DNA from: an uncultured Oceanospirillaceae bacterium
GTDB lineage: Bacteria; Pseudomonadota; Gammaproteobacteria; Pseudomonadales; Balneatricaceae
Length of the DNA stretch: 64,000 bases
Direction: 5' to 3'
NCBI GenBank assembly: GCA_913057435.1
Contig: CAJXNY010000013.1
Coordinates: 1-64,000 of the forward strand
The notes beneath the pieces were generated by a model that saw nothing but the letters and a program-made list of their open reading frames with translations, was not told the DNA's origin and made no database searches. Of the stretch, positions 25,347 through 36,040 are shown piece after piece; the first letter of the stretch is position 1; the number at the start of each line of letters is the position of its first letter. The position numbers and the translations under genes are program-made.

Positions 25347-26503
25347 CAGACCGTCTCTTTTTCGTGTAACAGGGCCAATACGGCATCCGCTGCGCGCTCA
25401 TCGGCATTGATATCCAGTTGCTGATGGATCGCGGTAAAGTGCTGCTTCAGCGTCTGTCGGTAATTATCATCCTGCAATGACCGTAGCACGGCAGGCCCAG
25501 CCAGCTCCGGGGTCAGCTGTTGCTGCCAGAACTCGGGCACAATGGCTTCACCGGCCAGAATATTAGGCAGCGAATACAGCTCGAGCTCGATCATGCGGAT
25601 AATGATCTGATAGGTCAGCCAGCCCGCTTTATAGCCCACCACCATCGGCGTGCCCATCAGCAGTGCTTCCAGTGTTGCCGTGCCCGAGGCGATCAGAATC
25701 GTATCCGAGATCGCCATCACTTCACGGGAGTGGCCAAGTACCAGCTGGATATTCAGATCCGAATACTTTTCACTGAGCAGCTGACTGAGTCGGTCATGTA
25801 ACTTTTCGTTGGCCGCCGGAATGATAAAGCGAACATTATCCAGTCGCTGACTGAGCCAGCGAGCGGTGTCCAGGAAAGGCTCAGCAATGTACTTGACCTC
25901 ACTGCTGCGACTGCCCGGCAAAACCCCGATAATGGTCTCACCATCTTTGACAGCAAATTTATGCAGGGCCGCTGCTTGATCAACGGCACCGGGTAACAGG
26001 CTGGCCAGCGGGTGGCCGACGACCGCAACCTTCTGCTGCGTAGGGGCGTAGTACGGTGGCTCAAATGGAAACAGCGCCAGCACCAGATCCGTGGTCTGCT
26101 TGATGCTATAGATGCGTTTTTTCTTCCACGCCCACACCGACGGGCTGACGTAGTGAACCGTCGGAATCCCCTCGGCTTTCAGCCGCCCCTCAAGCTTGAG
26201 AGTAAAGTCCGGTGCGTCTATACCAATAAACAGATCAGGCGGGGTGGCAATAAAGTACTCCGCCAGCTCGCGGCGAATATTAAGCAGCTCACGCAGACGA
26301 CCCAGTACGGCACCAATACCCATTACAGACAGGCGTTCCATCGGTACATGCGAGCGGCAACCAGCAGCGACCATCAGGTCGCCACCAATGCCTTCAAACT
26401 CTGCATCTGGATAACGGCGCTTGATCGCCTTGATCAGGCCTGCGCCAAGAATGTCACCGGAGGCTTCTCCGGCAACAATGCCGATTCGAATCGGACGAGA
26501 CAT
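25346..26503 (-). CDS. lpxB: Lipid-A-disaccharide synthase
   Basis: Glycosyltransferase that joins lipid X and UDP-diacylglucosamine to form the lipid A disaccharide at the inner membrane face. 385 residues. The N-terminal [21 protein letters not shown] is diagnostic. [16 protein letters not shown] near residue 140 and [11 protein letters not shown] near residue 205 follow. [22 protein letters not shown] near residue 280 is the nucleotide-sugar site. It follows lpxA by 10 bases. Confidence 0.98.
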   Translation of the reverse strand: MSRPIRIGIVAGEASGDILGAGLIKAIKRRYPDAEFEGIGGDLMVAAGCRSHVPMERLSVMGIGAVLGRLRELLNIRRELAEYFIATPPDLFIGIDAPDFTLKLEGRLKAEGIPTVHYVSPSVWAWKKKRIYSIKQTTDLVLALFPFEPPYYAPTQQKVAVVGHPLASLLPGAVDQAAALHKFAVKDGETIIGVLPGSRSSEVKYIAEPFLDTARWLSQRLDNVRFIIPAANEKLHDRLSQLLSEKYSDLNIQLVLGHSREVMAISDTILIASGTATLEALLMGTPMVVGYKAGWLTYQIIIRMIELELYSLPNILAGEAIVPEFWQQQLTPELAGPAVLRSLQDDNYRQTLKQHFTAIHQQLDINADERAADAVLALLHEKETV

Positions 26504-26513
26504 AGAAACAGCC

Positions 26514-27284
26514 TCAGCGAATGATACCGCGGTTAGAGTTCTCCAGTGACTGGATCAACAACGCGACTTCTGGCGCATGCTGCTCCAGTTCACGCAATCT
26601 GACCAGCGCCTGAGCTACCGTCAGCCCTTCACGATAGATCGCTTTATACGCCCGACGCAGCACCTGAATGGCCGTTTTGGAAAAACCTCGACGCTTCAGG
26701 CCTTCCGTATTAATACCGTGGGGCGCAGCACTGTTACCATTGGCCATCACATAGGCCGGTACATCCTTGATAACCAGCGAGGAGGCACCTGTCATGGCAT
26801 GAGCGCCTATCTGACAGAACTGATGGACAGCAGTAAAGCCACCCAGAATCGCCCAGTCTCCCACTTTCACATGACCCGCAATGGATGCATTATTGGCCAT
26901 GATGATGTGGTCACCCACTACACAGTCATGGGCAACATGGGCATACGCCATAAACAGGTTATGGCTGCCAATACGCGTTTCACCATTATCCTGCACGGTA
27001 CCACGGTGAATGGTCACCCCTTCCCGGACAACGTTGTGATCGCCCATTACCAGCGTAGTAGGCTCATCGGCGTATTTCTTATCCTGGCATTCCTCGCCAA
27101 CGGAGGCGAACTGAAAAATCTTGTTATGGGCACCAATACGGGTCGGTCCCTTGATGACTACATGGGAATTAATCACCGTGCCGGATCCAATCTCTACACC
27201 TGGGCCAATAAAGGACCAGGGGCCGACCGTTACGTCGTCAGCCAGCGTTGCAGAAGGGTCGATAATGGCGCGAGAATCAATCAA
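26514..27284 (-). CDS. lpxA: UDP-N-acetylglucosamine O-acyltransferase
   Basis: First step of lipid A synthesis: moves a hydroxyacyl chain from ACP to the 3-OH of UDP-GlcNAc. 256 residues. The left-handed beta-helix hexapeptide repeats span residues 1-185. The catalytic His is in YAHVAHDCVVGDH near residue 122. The helical C-terminus starts at GLKRRGFSKTAIQVLRRAYK. It lies 2 bases after the fabZ stop, so fabZ and lpxA draw on the same hydroxyacyl-ACP pool and are tightly coupled. Confidence 0.98.
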   Translation of the reverse strand: MIDSRAIIDPSATLADDVTVGPWSFIGPGVEIGSGTVINSHVVIKGPTRIGAHNKIFQFASVGEECQDKKYADEPTTLVMGDHNVVREGVTIHRGTVQDNGETRIGSHNLFMAYAHVAHDCVVGDHIIMANNASIAGHVKVGDWAILGGFTAVHQFCQIGAHAMTGASSLVIKDVPAYVMANGNSAAPHGINTEGLKRRGFSKTAIQVLRRAYKAIYREGLTVAQALVRLRELEQHAPEVALLIQSLENSNRGIIR

Positions 27285-27286
27285 GA

Positions 27287-27724
27287 TTAGACCTTCCTAT
27301 CAGCACACAGAATGGTAGCACTGCTTACCGTTTCACCATCAACCGTTGCTTTTACATCAAATTTCCAGATGCCTCGACGCTCAGACATCACCCGGGCCTC
27401 CAGCATCAGCTGATCCCCAGGCACGACCGGGCGCTTAAAACGCAGCTTGTCAGAACCAACGAAGTAGTAGATAGAACCATCCTGCGGTTTTTTATCCATG
27501 GTTTTAAACCCCAGGATACCCGCAGCCTGAGCCATGGCCTCAACAATCAGAACACCAGGCATTACCGGATGATCAGGAAAGTGGCCGTTGAAGAAGGGCT
27601 CGTTCACTGTGACATTTTTATACGCCACAATCGACTCACCTTCCGTCAGCTCAAGTACACGGTCTACCAGCAGAAACGGATAGCGGTGCGGCAGATACTC
27701 GCGAATTTCCTTAACATCCATCAT
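27287..27724 (-). CDS. fabZ: 3-hydroxyacyl-ACP dehydratase FabZ
   Basis: Hot-dog-fold dehydratase of type II fatty-acid synthesis. 145 residues. The active-site His is in [14 protein letters not shown] near residue 49, and the Glu in [29 protein letters not shown] is the N-terminal signature. Two adjacent ATGs open the reading frame and either could be used. It overlaps the lpxD stop by one base. Confidence 0.97.
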   Translation of the reverse strand: MMDVKEIREYLPHRYPFLLVDRVLELTEGESIVAYKNVTVNEPFFNGHFPDHPVMPGVLIVEAMAQAAGILGFKTMDKKPQDGSIYYFVGSDKLRFKRPVVPGDQLMLEARVMSERRGIWKFDVKATVDGETVSSATILCADRKV

Positions 27725-28764
27725 TACGAATGACCTTCAATCTCTTTAATCTTCTTCTCAAGTTCTTTAACCCGACCTACCAGCTGATCAAGCTGTCTAA
27801 AGCGCACCACATTGCGGCGCCAGCTGGCGGTCGGCTCCAGCGCAGTCCCTGATGAATAGGAACCCGCTTGTGTAACAGATTTGGTGACCATTGCCATGCC
27901 ACTGATATAGCTGTTATCAGCAACCGTGATATGACCCGCCAGCCCGGCACCACCAGCAATACGTACACCTTTACCAATGTGCGTGCTGCCCGCAATACCA
28001 ACACAGGCCGCCACAGCAGAGTGTTCACCAATTTCTACGTTATGTGCAACCATGATCTGGTTATCGAGCTTGACGCCTTTACGCAAAACAGTGTTATCCA
28101 GCGCACCACGATCAACCGTGGTACAGGCACCAATTTCGACATCTTCCTCAACAATCACAGCACCGAGCTGAGCAATTTTGAACCAGGTTCCCTGGTAAGG
28201 GGCAAAACCGAAACCATCAGCCCCCAGCACGGCACCGCTATGAATCAGCACACGCTGACCCAGTACAGTGTCGTTATAGAGAGTAACGTTCGGGTTAAGG
28301 CGGCAATTCTCGCCCACGATACAGCGTTCACCGATCACCGTATTGGCACCGATATAACACCCGGCCTCAATCACAGCCCCTTCACCAACCACCACATGGG
28401 CACAGACCTGAACCCCCTCAGCAATACGGGCACTCGGTGCCAGAATTGCTGAGGGGTGGATGCCTGCAACCACCGTTGAGTTACGATCAAACAGATGTGT
28501 CAGCTGAGCAAACGCAGCGTAAGGGTCATCCACAACAATGGCATGCAAATCAGTCTGAGCACGATGCTCCTCACTGATCAGTACAGCGCCCGCTGCTGTG
28601 GCATTCAGTTGTTGCTGATAGCGGGTGCCGGTGTATAGCGATAACAGAGAAGCATCAGCGCTCTCCAGTGTGCCGAGCCCTGACACCTGATACTCACCAT
28701 CGCCATCCACTCGTCCACCAATACGTTCAGCTATCTGCTGCAGGGAGAATAATGGGTGGGTCAT
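27724..28764 (-). CDS. lpxD: UDP-3-O-acylglucosamine N-acyltransferase
   Basis: Adds the N-linked hydroxyacyl chain in lipid A synthesis. 346 residues. The N-terminal uridine-binding domain covers residues 1-100. A beta-helix of hexapeptide repeats spans residues 105-315. The catalytic His is in [17 protein letters not shown] near residue 243. A C-terminal helix ([19 protein letters not shown]) ends the protein. It follows skp by 6 bases. Confidence 0.98.
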   Translation of the reverse strand: MTHPLFSLQQIAERIGGRVDGDGEYQVSGLGTLESADASLLSLYTGTRYQQQLNATAAGAVLISEEHRAQTDLHAIVVDDPYAAFAQLTHLFDRNSTVVAGIHPSAILAPSARIAEGVQVCAHVVVGEGAVIEAGCYIGANTVIGERCIVGENCRLNPNVTLYNDTVLGQRVLIHSGAVLGADGFGFAPYQGTWFKIAQLGAVIVEEDVEIGACTTVDRGALDNTVLRKGVKLDNQIMVAHNVEIGEHSAVAACVGIAGSTHIGKGVRIAGGAGLAGHITVADNSYISGMAMVTKSVTQAGSYSSGTALEPTASWRRNVVRFRQLDQLVGRVKELEKKIKEIEGHS

Positions 28765-28770
28765 GGGTAC

Positions 28771-29271
28771 TTATTTAGCCTTATTCAGCAGCTCAATAAC
28801 CTGAGCTGTAATATCAATTTTTTTACTGGCATAAAGTGTAGCCTGCTTGGCTACCACGACATCGAAGCCCTGTTTTTCAATCAGGCCGCGAATAACTTTA
28901 TCCAGCTTTGGACGCATCTGCTTCAGGAAAGCCTGCTCTTCCTGAGCCTGCTTCTGCTGCAACACCTTGCCACGCTTCTGAAACTCAGTGTATGCCTTCT
29001 GGAACTGCATACGCATTTTATTCAGTTCTTCCTGTGAGGCCAGATCCTTGTTTTTCTGCAGCTTGTCACGAGCGGTTTTAGCCTGTTTTTCCAGCTGTGT
29101 CAGCTGCTTGATATCAGCACCGAAACGAGTTTTCAGCTGACCACGGAAATCTTTTGCGGCCTGAGAACTCAGCAGCGCTTCCTGCACACCCAGCACGGCA
29201 ACTTTCTCAGCCATCGCTGGTGCACTGACCAGCGCAGCGCATAACAGCACTACCTTAACAATTGCTTTCAT
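28771..29271 (-). CDS. skp: Periplasmic chaperone Skp/OmpH
   Basis: 166-residue periplasmic holdase for outer-membrane proteins on their way to BamA. The signal peptide is residues 1-21 (LLCAALVSAPAMA cleavage region). The body is the long alpha-helical hairpin of the family (QLTQLEKQAKTARDKLQ through QKQAQEEQAFLKQM), with a C-terminal strand VVAKQATLYASKKIDIT. It follows bamA by 14 bases, as in E. coli. Confidence 0.95.
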   Translation of the reverse strand: MKAIVKVVLLCAALVSAPAMAEKVAVLGVQEALLSSQAAKDFRGQLKTRFGADIKQLTQLEKQAKTARDKLQKNKDLASQEELNKMRMQFQKAYTEFQKRGKVLQQKQAQEEQAFLKQMRPKLDKVIRGLIEKQGFDVVVAKQATLYASKKIDITAQVIELLNKAK

Positions 29272-29285
29272 CCTGGCTCCTTGTA

Positions 29286-31616
29286 TTAAAAGGTCTGGCC
29301 CAGCGCAAACTGGAACACTTCGGTATCGTCGCCTTCTTTCTCATTCAGCGGTACACCGATCGCAATAGACAGCGGGCCAATCGGGGTAATCCAGCTCAAA
29401 CCAAAACCGGCAGTGTAACGAATCTCTTCAAACTCGATACCTTCCTGACAATTGACGCTGGTGGTCGGGCAACTGGTATCAAACACGTTACCGGCATCAA
29501 CAAACAGCAATGTACGCCATGAAGATTGATCCTCGATGAACGGCATCGGGAAGATTATCTCGGCACTACCGGCCATCAGCACATTACCACCAAAGGCATC
29601 CGGGGTTTCATTCGAGCCCGACTGCGGGGTGTCTTTCGGCCCCAGCGTGTTGGCTTTATAGCCACGCACTGATCGTAAACCACCGGCGAAGAAATTCTTA
29701 TAAAACGGATACTCATTACCGCCCAGATCACCGGCATAGCCCAGCTTACCGCGGAAGGAGAGAATCCAGTTCTCATTTTCATTCAATGGCTGGTAGTACT
29801 TCATATTGTAATTGGTACGGTAGTAACTCAGATCACTACCCGGTATAGACAATTCAAATGATGCACTTTGTGAATAACCCCGAGTCGGGAACAGACCTTT
29901 ATTGAGGTTATTGTCACTCCAGCTCACTTTGCCGATAAAGTTGAGGTAGTCCTCACCTTCATTGGCAACAAAATCAATGATTTCCTGCGGTGTCTGCAGC
30001 GCAGTATTGATCGATACCATCTCAACGTTGGCACCGAAGTTTAACCGCTGGTTATCATCAATCGGATAACCGAAATTCAGCCCTGCACCGATTTCATCCG
30101 TGGTGTAAGCACTGACGTCATCTTCGTCAAAATCACGGGAACGGTAGTACAGGTTATAACCACGACTCACACCATCAACCGTATAGTACGGATCAAGATG
30201 ACTGAAGCTGTACTCGGTGGTTGAGTCGGTATTGGTCACTGCGAAACTGACTTTTTTACCACTGCCCAGGAAGTTATCCTGGGTCACACTCAGATTCAGG
30301 ATGACCCCGTTATCCTGAGAAAAGCCGACACTGGCACCAAAAGAGCCTGACTGTTGCTCTTCTACGGTGTATTCCAGATCAACCTGATCATCAGTGCCCG
30401 GTACCGGCCGGGTATTCACGCTCACAGTGCGGAAGTAACCGGTACGGTCCAGTTTCAGCTTGGAGCGCTCAATATCAGTGGAGGAAACAATCGCCCCTTC
30501 CATCTGCTGCATCCGCTGACGGATAACAATGTCAGAGGTACGCGTATTCCCCTTAATTTCAATCCGGCGCACATAGGTACGTTTACCCGGGTCAATCAGA
30601 TAACGGATGGCAACCGTTTTGTCGGCTTCATTCACTTCAGGAATGGGCGTGACATTGGCAAACATATAGCCATCATCACCCAGTCGCTTGACCACCGCTT
30701 CACGACCATCAGTCATGGCCCGGCGGGAAAATAGCGCACCGTTTTCAATCTCGATCAGGTTAGCCAGCTCGACCTCTGGCACCACCATATTACCGGCCAG
30801 ATTGATATCACTGACCCGATACTGATCACCTTCGGTAATGTTAACCGTGATGTAGATATGCTTTCGATCCGGGGTAATTGAGACCTGAGCAGAGTCAACT
30901 GAAAAGTTCAGGTAACCGGCATCCATATACTCAGAAGTCAGGCGTTCAAGATCTGCCGCCAGTTTCTGCCGCGCATAAACATCGTCTTTTTTATAGAAAC
31001 TCCAGAAATTGCTCTCTTTCAGAGAGAACAGATCCACCAGCTTCTCGTCATCGAAGACTGTATTACCAATCACATTTACATGCTGAATGGTCGCAACCTT
31101 ACCTTCGTTAACATCAATGTTTAATGCGACACGGTTACCGCCGATCTGCTCAACTTCGGTAGTGATCTGTGCACCGTAACGGCCCTGCGCAGCATAAACG
31201 CGTACCAGATCCGTACGGATTTTTTCAAGGGTTGCCCGCTTGAAAACATCACCTTCCTGCAGGCCGCTCTCTTTCAGGCCCTTGAGCAAATCTTCGGTCT
31301 CAATGACATCATTGCCATCGATACGAATTTTGCTGATTGCTGGACGTTCATGCAGCTGCAATATTATTGCATCGCCATCGCGTAACACCTGGATATCATC
31401 AAAATAGCCCGATGCAAACAGCCGACGAATAGCCTCAGCCAGCTCTGCTGAACCAATATCATCACCCGTATTAACCGGAAAATTCCGAAAAACAATGCCC
31501 GGCGCAACGCGCTGCAGGCCATCGAGGCGAATGTCTGTAACTGAAAAAGCCTGTGCGTTCTGCACTAACGCACCCGACAGGGTCAGCGCAGCCAGAAACC
31601 GAATCCCGCGTTTCAT
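29286..31616 (-). CDS. bamA: Outer membrane protein assembly factor BamA
   Basis: Core of the Bam complex that folds beta-barrels into the outer membrane. 776 residues. The signal peptide is residues 1-23 (ending VQNAQA). Five POTRA domains occupy about residues 24-425. The 16-strand barrel includes the FFAGGLRSVRGYKANTLGP lid-lock motif near residue 645 and ends with FQFALGQTF, a proper barrel C-terminal signal with terminal Phe. It follows rseP by 46 bases. Confidence 0.98.
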   Translation of the reverse strand: MKRGIRFLAALTLSGALVQNAQAFSVTDIRLDGLQRVAPGIVFRNFPVNTGDDIGSAELAEAIRRLFASGYFDDIQVLRDGDAIILQLHERPAISKIRIDGNDVIETEDLLKGLKESGLQEGDVFKRATLEKIRTDLVRVYAAQGRYGAQITTEVEQIGGNRVALNIDVNEGKVATIQHVNVIGNTVFDDEKLVDLFSLKESNFWSFYKKDDVYARQKLAADLERLTSEYMDAGYLNFSVDSAQVSITPDRKHIYITVNITEGDQYRVSDINLAGNMVVPEVELANLIEIENGALFSRRAMTDGREAVVKRLGDDGYMFANVTPIPEVNEADKTVAIRYLIDPGKRTYVRRIEIKGNTRTSDIVIRQRMQQMEGAIVSSTDIERSKLKLDRTGYFRTVSVNTRPVPGTDDQVDLEYTVEEQQSGSFGASVGFSQDNGVILNLSVTQDNFLGSGKKVSFAVTNTDSTTEYSFSHLDPYYTVDGVSRGYNLYYRSRDFDEDDVSAYTTDEIGAGLNFGYPIDDNQRLNFGANVEMVSINTALQTPQEIIDFVANEGEDYLNFIGKVSWSDNNLNKGLFPTRGYSQSASFELSIPGSDLSYYRTNYNMKYYQPLNENENWILSFRGKLGYAGDLGGNEYPFYKNFFAGGLRSVRGYKANTLGPKDTPQSGSNETPDAFGGNVLMAGSAEIIFPMPFIEDQSSWRTLLFVDAGNVFDTSCPTTSVNCQEGIEFEEIRYTAGFGLSWITPIGPLSIAIGVPLNEKEGDDTEVFQFALGQTF

Positions 31617-31662
31617 GTAGTACTTCTTTTATCCGTTAGAAAAGAAAGACAGCCCGCCGCCA

Positions 31663-33021
31663 TTACAGTCGCGCGACATCATTGAAAATCGCAACCGCCA
31701 TCAACGAAAACAGAATCGCCATACCGATTTTGAGGCCCCATAACTGCACCTCCTCTGCGACAGGTTTACCCCGTACAGCTTCTACCAGATAGTACAGTAG
31801 ATGACCGCCATCAAGCATGGGTATAGGTAACAGATTCAGCACACCCAGACTGATACTGAGATAGGCAAGAAAACCGACAAAGGCCTCAACACCCGAAGCC
31901 GCAGAGGCCCCAGCCACTTTAGCAATGGTTATCGGGCCACTCAAGTTTTTTACCGAGATGACACCCTCGATCATTTTCCAGATGGAGTCCAGCGTCAGGC
32001 TAATCATCTGACCCGTCTTGGCCAGCGCGGCAACAAAACCCTCAAACAGGCCAAACTGTCGTACATGCTGCATCTTCTGAGGCCAGTCGACCTGCTGTAC
32101 GCCAGCACCTATATAGCCCAGCGAGCGGTTATCCGGACCCTTTCGGCGGCCCGGCGTAATCACCAGCTCGACCTGCTGGCCGGAACGCTCCACCAGGAAC
32201 ACTAGCGCCTGATCGGGGCTTTGTTGTACCAGCTTAACCAGCGCCTGCCAGCTCGGGGTAGAAGTACCATCAATTGACAGCACCTTATCTCCGCTGGCCA
32301 AACCACCCAAAACCGCCTGCCCATCGGCCAGCAACTGACCAATCACCGGCGGCACAGCCGGGCGCCAGGGAATGATACCAAAAGCATTCAGCGGGCTCTG
32401 GGATTCCAGATTCACCTGCCACTGGCGCAGATCAACCGGCACCGCGCGACGTTCCTCGCGCTCAAAATGCTGCAGATCCAGGACAATACGTGTGTCTTCG
32501 CCAATCCAGCTGGCCAGCTGTAAATTAATATCTTCCCAGGAAGCCGTAGGCCGCTGATTGACGGCCACCACCTGATAACCAGCTTCAACTCCAGCCTGCT
32601 GGGCCGGAGAACCAGGTATCACCTCACCAATTACCGGTTTCACAGCACTGATACCGACCAGGAAAATAAGCCAGTAAGCAAACACCGCAAACAGTAAATT
32701 AACCAGTGGACCCGCCACCACCACGGCCATACGCTGCCAGAGTGGCTTATTATTAAACGCCGCATGACGCTCATCGGCAGGCACATCCCCTTCACGCTCA
32801 TCCAGCATCCGGACATAGCCGCCAAGGGGGATAGCCGCAATCGTATACTCTGTACCCTGGCGGTCAGCCCAGCTGTAAAGCGACTTACCAAAGCCAACCG
32901 AGAAGCGCAGCACTTTAACACCACACCGCCGCGCGACCCAGAAGTGACCCCATTCATGGATGGTCACCAGAATACCAAGGGTCACCAGGGTGGCTAATAT
33001 TGTCTGGAGAAGATCGAGCAT
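31663..33021 (-). CDS. rseP: RIP metalloprotease RseP
   Basis: Inner-membrane site-2 protease. In E. coli it cleaves RseA to free sigma-E and removes signal peptides. 452 residues. The zinc motif HEWGH is in membrane segment 1 (near residue 22), and LPIPMLDGGHLLYYLVEA near residue 395 carries the third ligand Asp. Two PDZ domains occupy about residues 115-310. It lies between cdsA and bamA. The usual neighbour dxr between cdsA and rseP is missing; the gap is only 16 bases. Confidence 0.97.
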   Translation of the reverse strand: MLDLLQTILATLVTLGILVTIHEWGHFWVARRCGVKVLRFSVGFGKSLYSWADRQGTEYTIAAIPLGGYVRMLDEREGDVPADERHAAFNNKPLWQRMAVVVAGPLVNLLFAVFAYWLIFLVGISAVKPVIGEVIPGSPAQQAGVEAGYQVVAVNQRPTASWEDINLQLASWIGEDTRIVLDLQHFEREERRAVPVDLRQWQVNLESQSPLNAFGIIPWRPAVPPVIGQLLADGQAVLGGLASGDKVLSIDGTSTPSWQALVKLVQQSPDQALVFLVERSGQQVELVITPGRRKGPDNRSLGYIGAGVQQVDWPQKMQHVRQFGLFEGFVAALAKTGQMISLTLDSIWKMIEGVISVKNLSGPITIAKVAGASAASGVEAFVGFLAYLSISLGVLNLLPIPMLDGGHLLYYLVEAVRGKPVAEEVQLWGLKIGMAILFSLMAVAIFNDVARL

Positions 33022-33037
33022 GAAGATGCCCTTTTAA

Positions 33038-33844
33038 TTAAACCGGAAGAAGTTGCACACCCAGTGCAAACATCGGAGCTGCTGCCGTGAGGCTATCCAG
33101 GCGATCCATTACACCACCATGACCAGGCAGGATATTACCACTGTCCTTAAGGCCGCAATGCCGTTTGAGCATACTTTCAAACAGATCGCCCAATACGGAA
33201 ATCAACCCCGTCGCCAGCGCCAGCGCTACCAGATAGACTGCCACTGCAGCACTAAGTTCCCAGTAGAGCGCAGCCCCCAGACCGACCAGCAGACAGGCTA
33301 CCATACCACCATAAAGCCCTTCGCGAGTCTTACCCGGGCTCACGGCAGCCAGCCGTGTTTTACCAAAGCGTTTGCCTGAGAAATATGCACCAACATCGGC
33401 GCCCCAGACCAGCAGCAGCAACACCAGCAGCAACTGATCAGACCATGGATGTGCTTTAATCGCCAGGAACGCCAGCCAGCACGGCAATAGTGCAAGGTAG
33501 CCCAGCAACAGGCGCACGTTAATCACCTGCCAGATACCACCGGCTGGATACCGACTGACCCACCACAGAGCCATCGCCCACATCAGTAACGGTACAATAA
33601 AGAGTTGCGGCGATAACCAGTACACCGCCAATAGATGCATCGATGCCAGTGCCAGCGCATGACTGAAGACATACAACAACCGCGGCAGCACACGCTTCAG
33701 CCCCGATAATGCTGACCACTCCCAGGCGGCAATCAGCAATACAACATCAAATAACACCATAAACTGGTCAAGCGGCAGAAAAAACAATGCCCAGATTGCC
33801 AGTGGCGCCAGTACAAGAGCTGTCAGAATGCGCTGTTTAAGCAC
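33038..33844 (-). CDS. cdsA: Phosphatidate cytidylyltransferase
   Basis: Makes CDP-diacylglycerol for phospholipid synthesis. The GTG at 33844 (giving LKQRILTALVLAPLAIWALFF) is the likely start and overlaps the uppS stop by 8 bases; the reading frame extends upstream, but into uppS. 268 residues, with eight or so membrane segments. The C-terminal CdsA signature is intact: VLGDLFESMLKRHCGLKDSG followed by NILPGHGGVMDRLDS. Confidence 0.96.
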   Translation of the reverse strand: MLKQRILTALVLAPLAIWALFFLPLDQFMVLFDVVLLIAAWEWSALSGLKRVLPRLLYVFSHALALASMHLLAVYWLSPQLFIVPLLMWAMALWWVSRYPAGGIWQVINVRLLLGYLALLPCWLAFLAIKAHPWSDQLLLVLLLLVWGADVGAYFSGKRFGKTRLAAVSPGKTREGLYGGMVACLLVGLGAALYWELSAAVAVYLVALALATGLISVLGDLFESMLKRHCGLKDSGNILPGHGGVMDRLDSLTAAAPMFALGVQLLPV

Positions 33845-34601
33845 TCGAATCTGCCTCCACCTGTTCAGACGTTCGACCGAAGCGCCGCTGACGATTTGCA
33901 AAGTCAGCAACCGCTTCTAATAACTGCTCCCGGCCAAAATCAGGCCAGAAAGCATCCGTAAAGTAGTACTCAGCATAGGCAAACTGCCAGATCAGAAAAT
34001 TACTGACCCGCTGCTCACCACCGGTGCGAATACACAGATCTGGCTCTGGTAAACCCGCCGTCGAAAGCTGCTGATCAAACAACTGCTCATCAATCTGTTC
34101 AGGCTTGAGTTCACCCGCAGCACATTGCTGCGCCAGCTTCTGCGCTGCCTGAACAATATCCCAGCGCCCACCATAATTGGCAGCGATATTAAGTTTCAGG
34201 CCGGTATTATTACGTGTTAGCTCATGGGCTGAGGCTATTCGGCGTTGAATCCCGCCACTAAACCCAGACAAATCACCCAGTACACGTAAACAGATATTAT
34301 GCTGATGCAACTTGCGCACCTGACGATCAAGCGCCAGCTTGAACAACTCCATCAACGCTTTGACTTCCAACGGCGGGCGCCGCCAGTTTTCAGAGCTGAA
34401 TGCAAACAACGTCAGCGACTCTACGCCAAGCTCCGCACAACCCCTGATAACATCCCGCACAGCATCGACACCAGCCTTATGACCAGCAATACCCGGTAGC
34501 CTTCGTGCCTTGGCCCAGCGATTATTACCGTCCATGATAATGGCAATATGCTTTGGCGGTTCCTTACCCTCAGGCAAAGAAAGAGTTTCGTTTGCAGCCA
34601 T
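33837..34601 (-). CDS. uppS: (2E,6E)-farnesyl-PP-specific undecaprenyl diphosphate synthase
   Basis: Cis-prenyltransferase that builds undecaprenyl diphosphate, the carrier for peptidoglycan and O-antigen. 254 residues. The motif IAIIMDGNNRWAKARRLPG near residue 20 holds the catalytic Asp. FAFSSENWRRP near residue 67 and the terminal DLCIRTGGEQRVSNFLIWQFAYAE near residue 185 complete the five conserved regions. Its substrates, IPP and FPP, must come from an isoprenoid pathway whose usual dxr, ispD and ispF neighbours are missing in this window. Confidence 0.97.
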   Translation of the reverse strand: MAANETLSLPEGKEPPKHIAIIMDGNNRWAKARRLPGIAGHKAGVDAVRDVIRGCAELGVESLTLFAFSSENWRRPPLEVKALMELFKLALDRQVRKLHQHNICLRVLGDLSGFSGGIQRRIASAHELTRNNTGLKLNIAANYGGRWDIVQAAQKLAQQCAAGELKPEQIDEQLFDQQLSTAGLPEPDLCIRTGGEQRVSNFLIWQFAYAEYYFTDAFWPDFGREQLLEAVADFANRQRRFGRTSEQVEADSSA

Positions 34602-34638
34602 AAATTAACAGTGCGGAGCTTTTCAGCCCCGCTACACC

Positions 34639-35196
34639 TTAGATTTCCATCAGATCTTTTTCTTTGCTCTCAAGCAGCGAATCTACTTCAGCAACAAATT
34701 TGTCCGTCAGTTTCTGAATCAGATCTTCGCCGCGGCGCAGATCATCTTCAGTGATTTCCTTTTCTTTCAGCAGATCTTTAAAGTCACCGTTTGCATCACG
34801 ACGGATATTACGGATTGAGACTTTTGCGCCTTCAGCTTCTTTACGTGCCTGGCGAATATAGCCCTTACGGGTTTCTTCGGTCAGCGCTGGCATTGGCACC
34901 CGGATCATATCGCCATTTGACGCCGGGTTCAGACCCAGATCAGACTTCATGATCGCTTTTTCGATAGCACCGACCATCGGCTTTTCCCATGGCGAGATGC
35001 TCAAAGTACGTGCATCTTCAACCGATACGTTAGCCACCTGAGTCAGCGGCACATCGGAACCGTAGTACGGCACCATCACACCCTCAAGGATGCTTGGGTG
35101 TGCACGCCCGGTACGAATTTTTTTGAAGTTATCGATCAGTGCGTTAGCACTCTTCTGCATGCGCGCCTGCGCATCCTGGTTAATCTCATTGAGCAT
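34639..35196 (-). CDS. frr: Ribosome recycling factor
   Basis: With EF-G splits post-termination ribosomes. The ATG at 35196 gives [16 protein letters not shown] and the standard 185 residues; an 11-codon upstream extension overlaps pyrH further and is unlikely. [20 protein letters not shown] near residue 28 and [16 protein letters not shown] near residue 70 are diagnostic. The start overlaps the end of pyrH by 11 bases, with the GGAG ribosome site inside pyrH. Confidence 0.97.
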   Translation of the reverse strand: MLNEINQDAQARMQKSANALIDNFKKIRTGRAHPSILEGVMVPYYGSDVPLTQVANVSVEDARTLSISPWEKPMVGAIEKAIMKSDLGLNPASNGDMIRVPMPALTEETRKGYIRQARKEAEGAKVSIRNIRRDANGDFKDLLKEKEITEDDLRRGEDLIQKLTDKFVAEVDSLLESKEKDLMEI

Positions 35197-35947
35197 TTGC
35201 TTCTCCTGCTGCCGCTTTACCGCAGTCAATCAGCGTTCCTTCATTACCGCCGACAACCAGATTAACCAGCGCCCCCGGCTTGTTCATATTAAAGACCCGG
35301 ATCGGCATCTTGTGATCACGGGTCAGGCAGATGGCCGTCAGGTCCATCACACCCAGCTGGCGTTCCAGCACCTCATCAAAACTCAGATGAGTATACAGCG
35401 TCGCATTTGGATCTTTCATCGGATCAGCCGTGTAAACGCCATCAACTTTGGTCGCTTTCAGCACGACATCCACTTCGACTTCAATACCGCGCAGACAGGC
35501 GGCAGAGTCGGTGGTAAAGAATGGATTACCGGTACCAGCAGAGAAGATCACCACGTCACCCTGCGCCAGTGCCCGCATGGCATGACGACGGTCATAGTGA
35601 TCGACAACGCCGCTCATCGGAATCGCAGACATTACCCGTGTAGAAATATTACTGCGTTCCAGCGCATCGCGCATGGCCAGCGCATTCATCACCGTTGCCA
35701 GCATACCCATATGGTCGCCGGTCACACGGTCCATTCCAGCCGCACTCAGTGCCGCACCGCGGAACAGGTTACCGCCACCGATAACGATCCCCACCTGAAC
35801 ACCAATCCCGACCAACTGACCGATTTCCAGTGCCATTCGATTTAGCACTTTCGGATCGATGCCGAAATTTTCGTCACCCATCAGGGCTTCACCGGAAAGT
35901 TTCAGCAATATACGCTTGTATCTGGATTGTTTATCACTGGCAGGCAT
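35186..35947 (-). CDS. pyrH: UMP kinase
   Basis: Phosphorylates UMP to UDP. The start at 35947 ([22 protein letters not shown]) has a GGAGA ribosome site 8 bases upstream. 253 residues. It has the amino acid kinase fold: [11 protein letters not shown] near residue 15, GVVIGGGN-type segment ([13 protein letters not shown]) near residue 58, and [17 protein letters not shown] near residue 137. It sits between tsf and frr in the conserved rpsB-tsf-pyrH-frr order. Confidence 0.97.
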   Translation of the reverse strand: MPASDKQSRYKRILLKLSGEALMGDENFGIDPKVLNRMALEIGQLVGIGVQVGIVIGGGNLFRGAALSAAGMDRVTGDHMGMLATVMNALAMRDALERSNISTRVMSAIPMSGVVDHYDRRHAMRALAQGDVVIFSAGTGNPFFTTDSAACLRGIEVEVDVVLKATKVDGVYTADPMKDPNATLYTHLSFDEVLERQLGVMDLTAICLTRDHKMPIRVFNMNKPGALVNLVVGGNEGTLIDCGKAAAGEANAQ

Positions 35948-36040
35948 GCAAGGTTCTCCACTCAAGGGGGTCAACAGTGTAGCAGGAAAGATCGAGGTTG
36001 CGCACGACCAATGCCGCGCACAACCGGAGGGGTTACGCGC

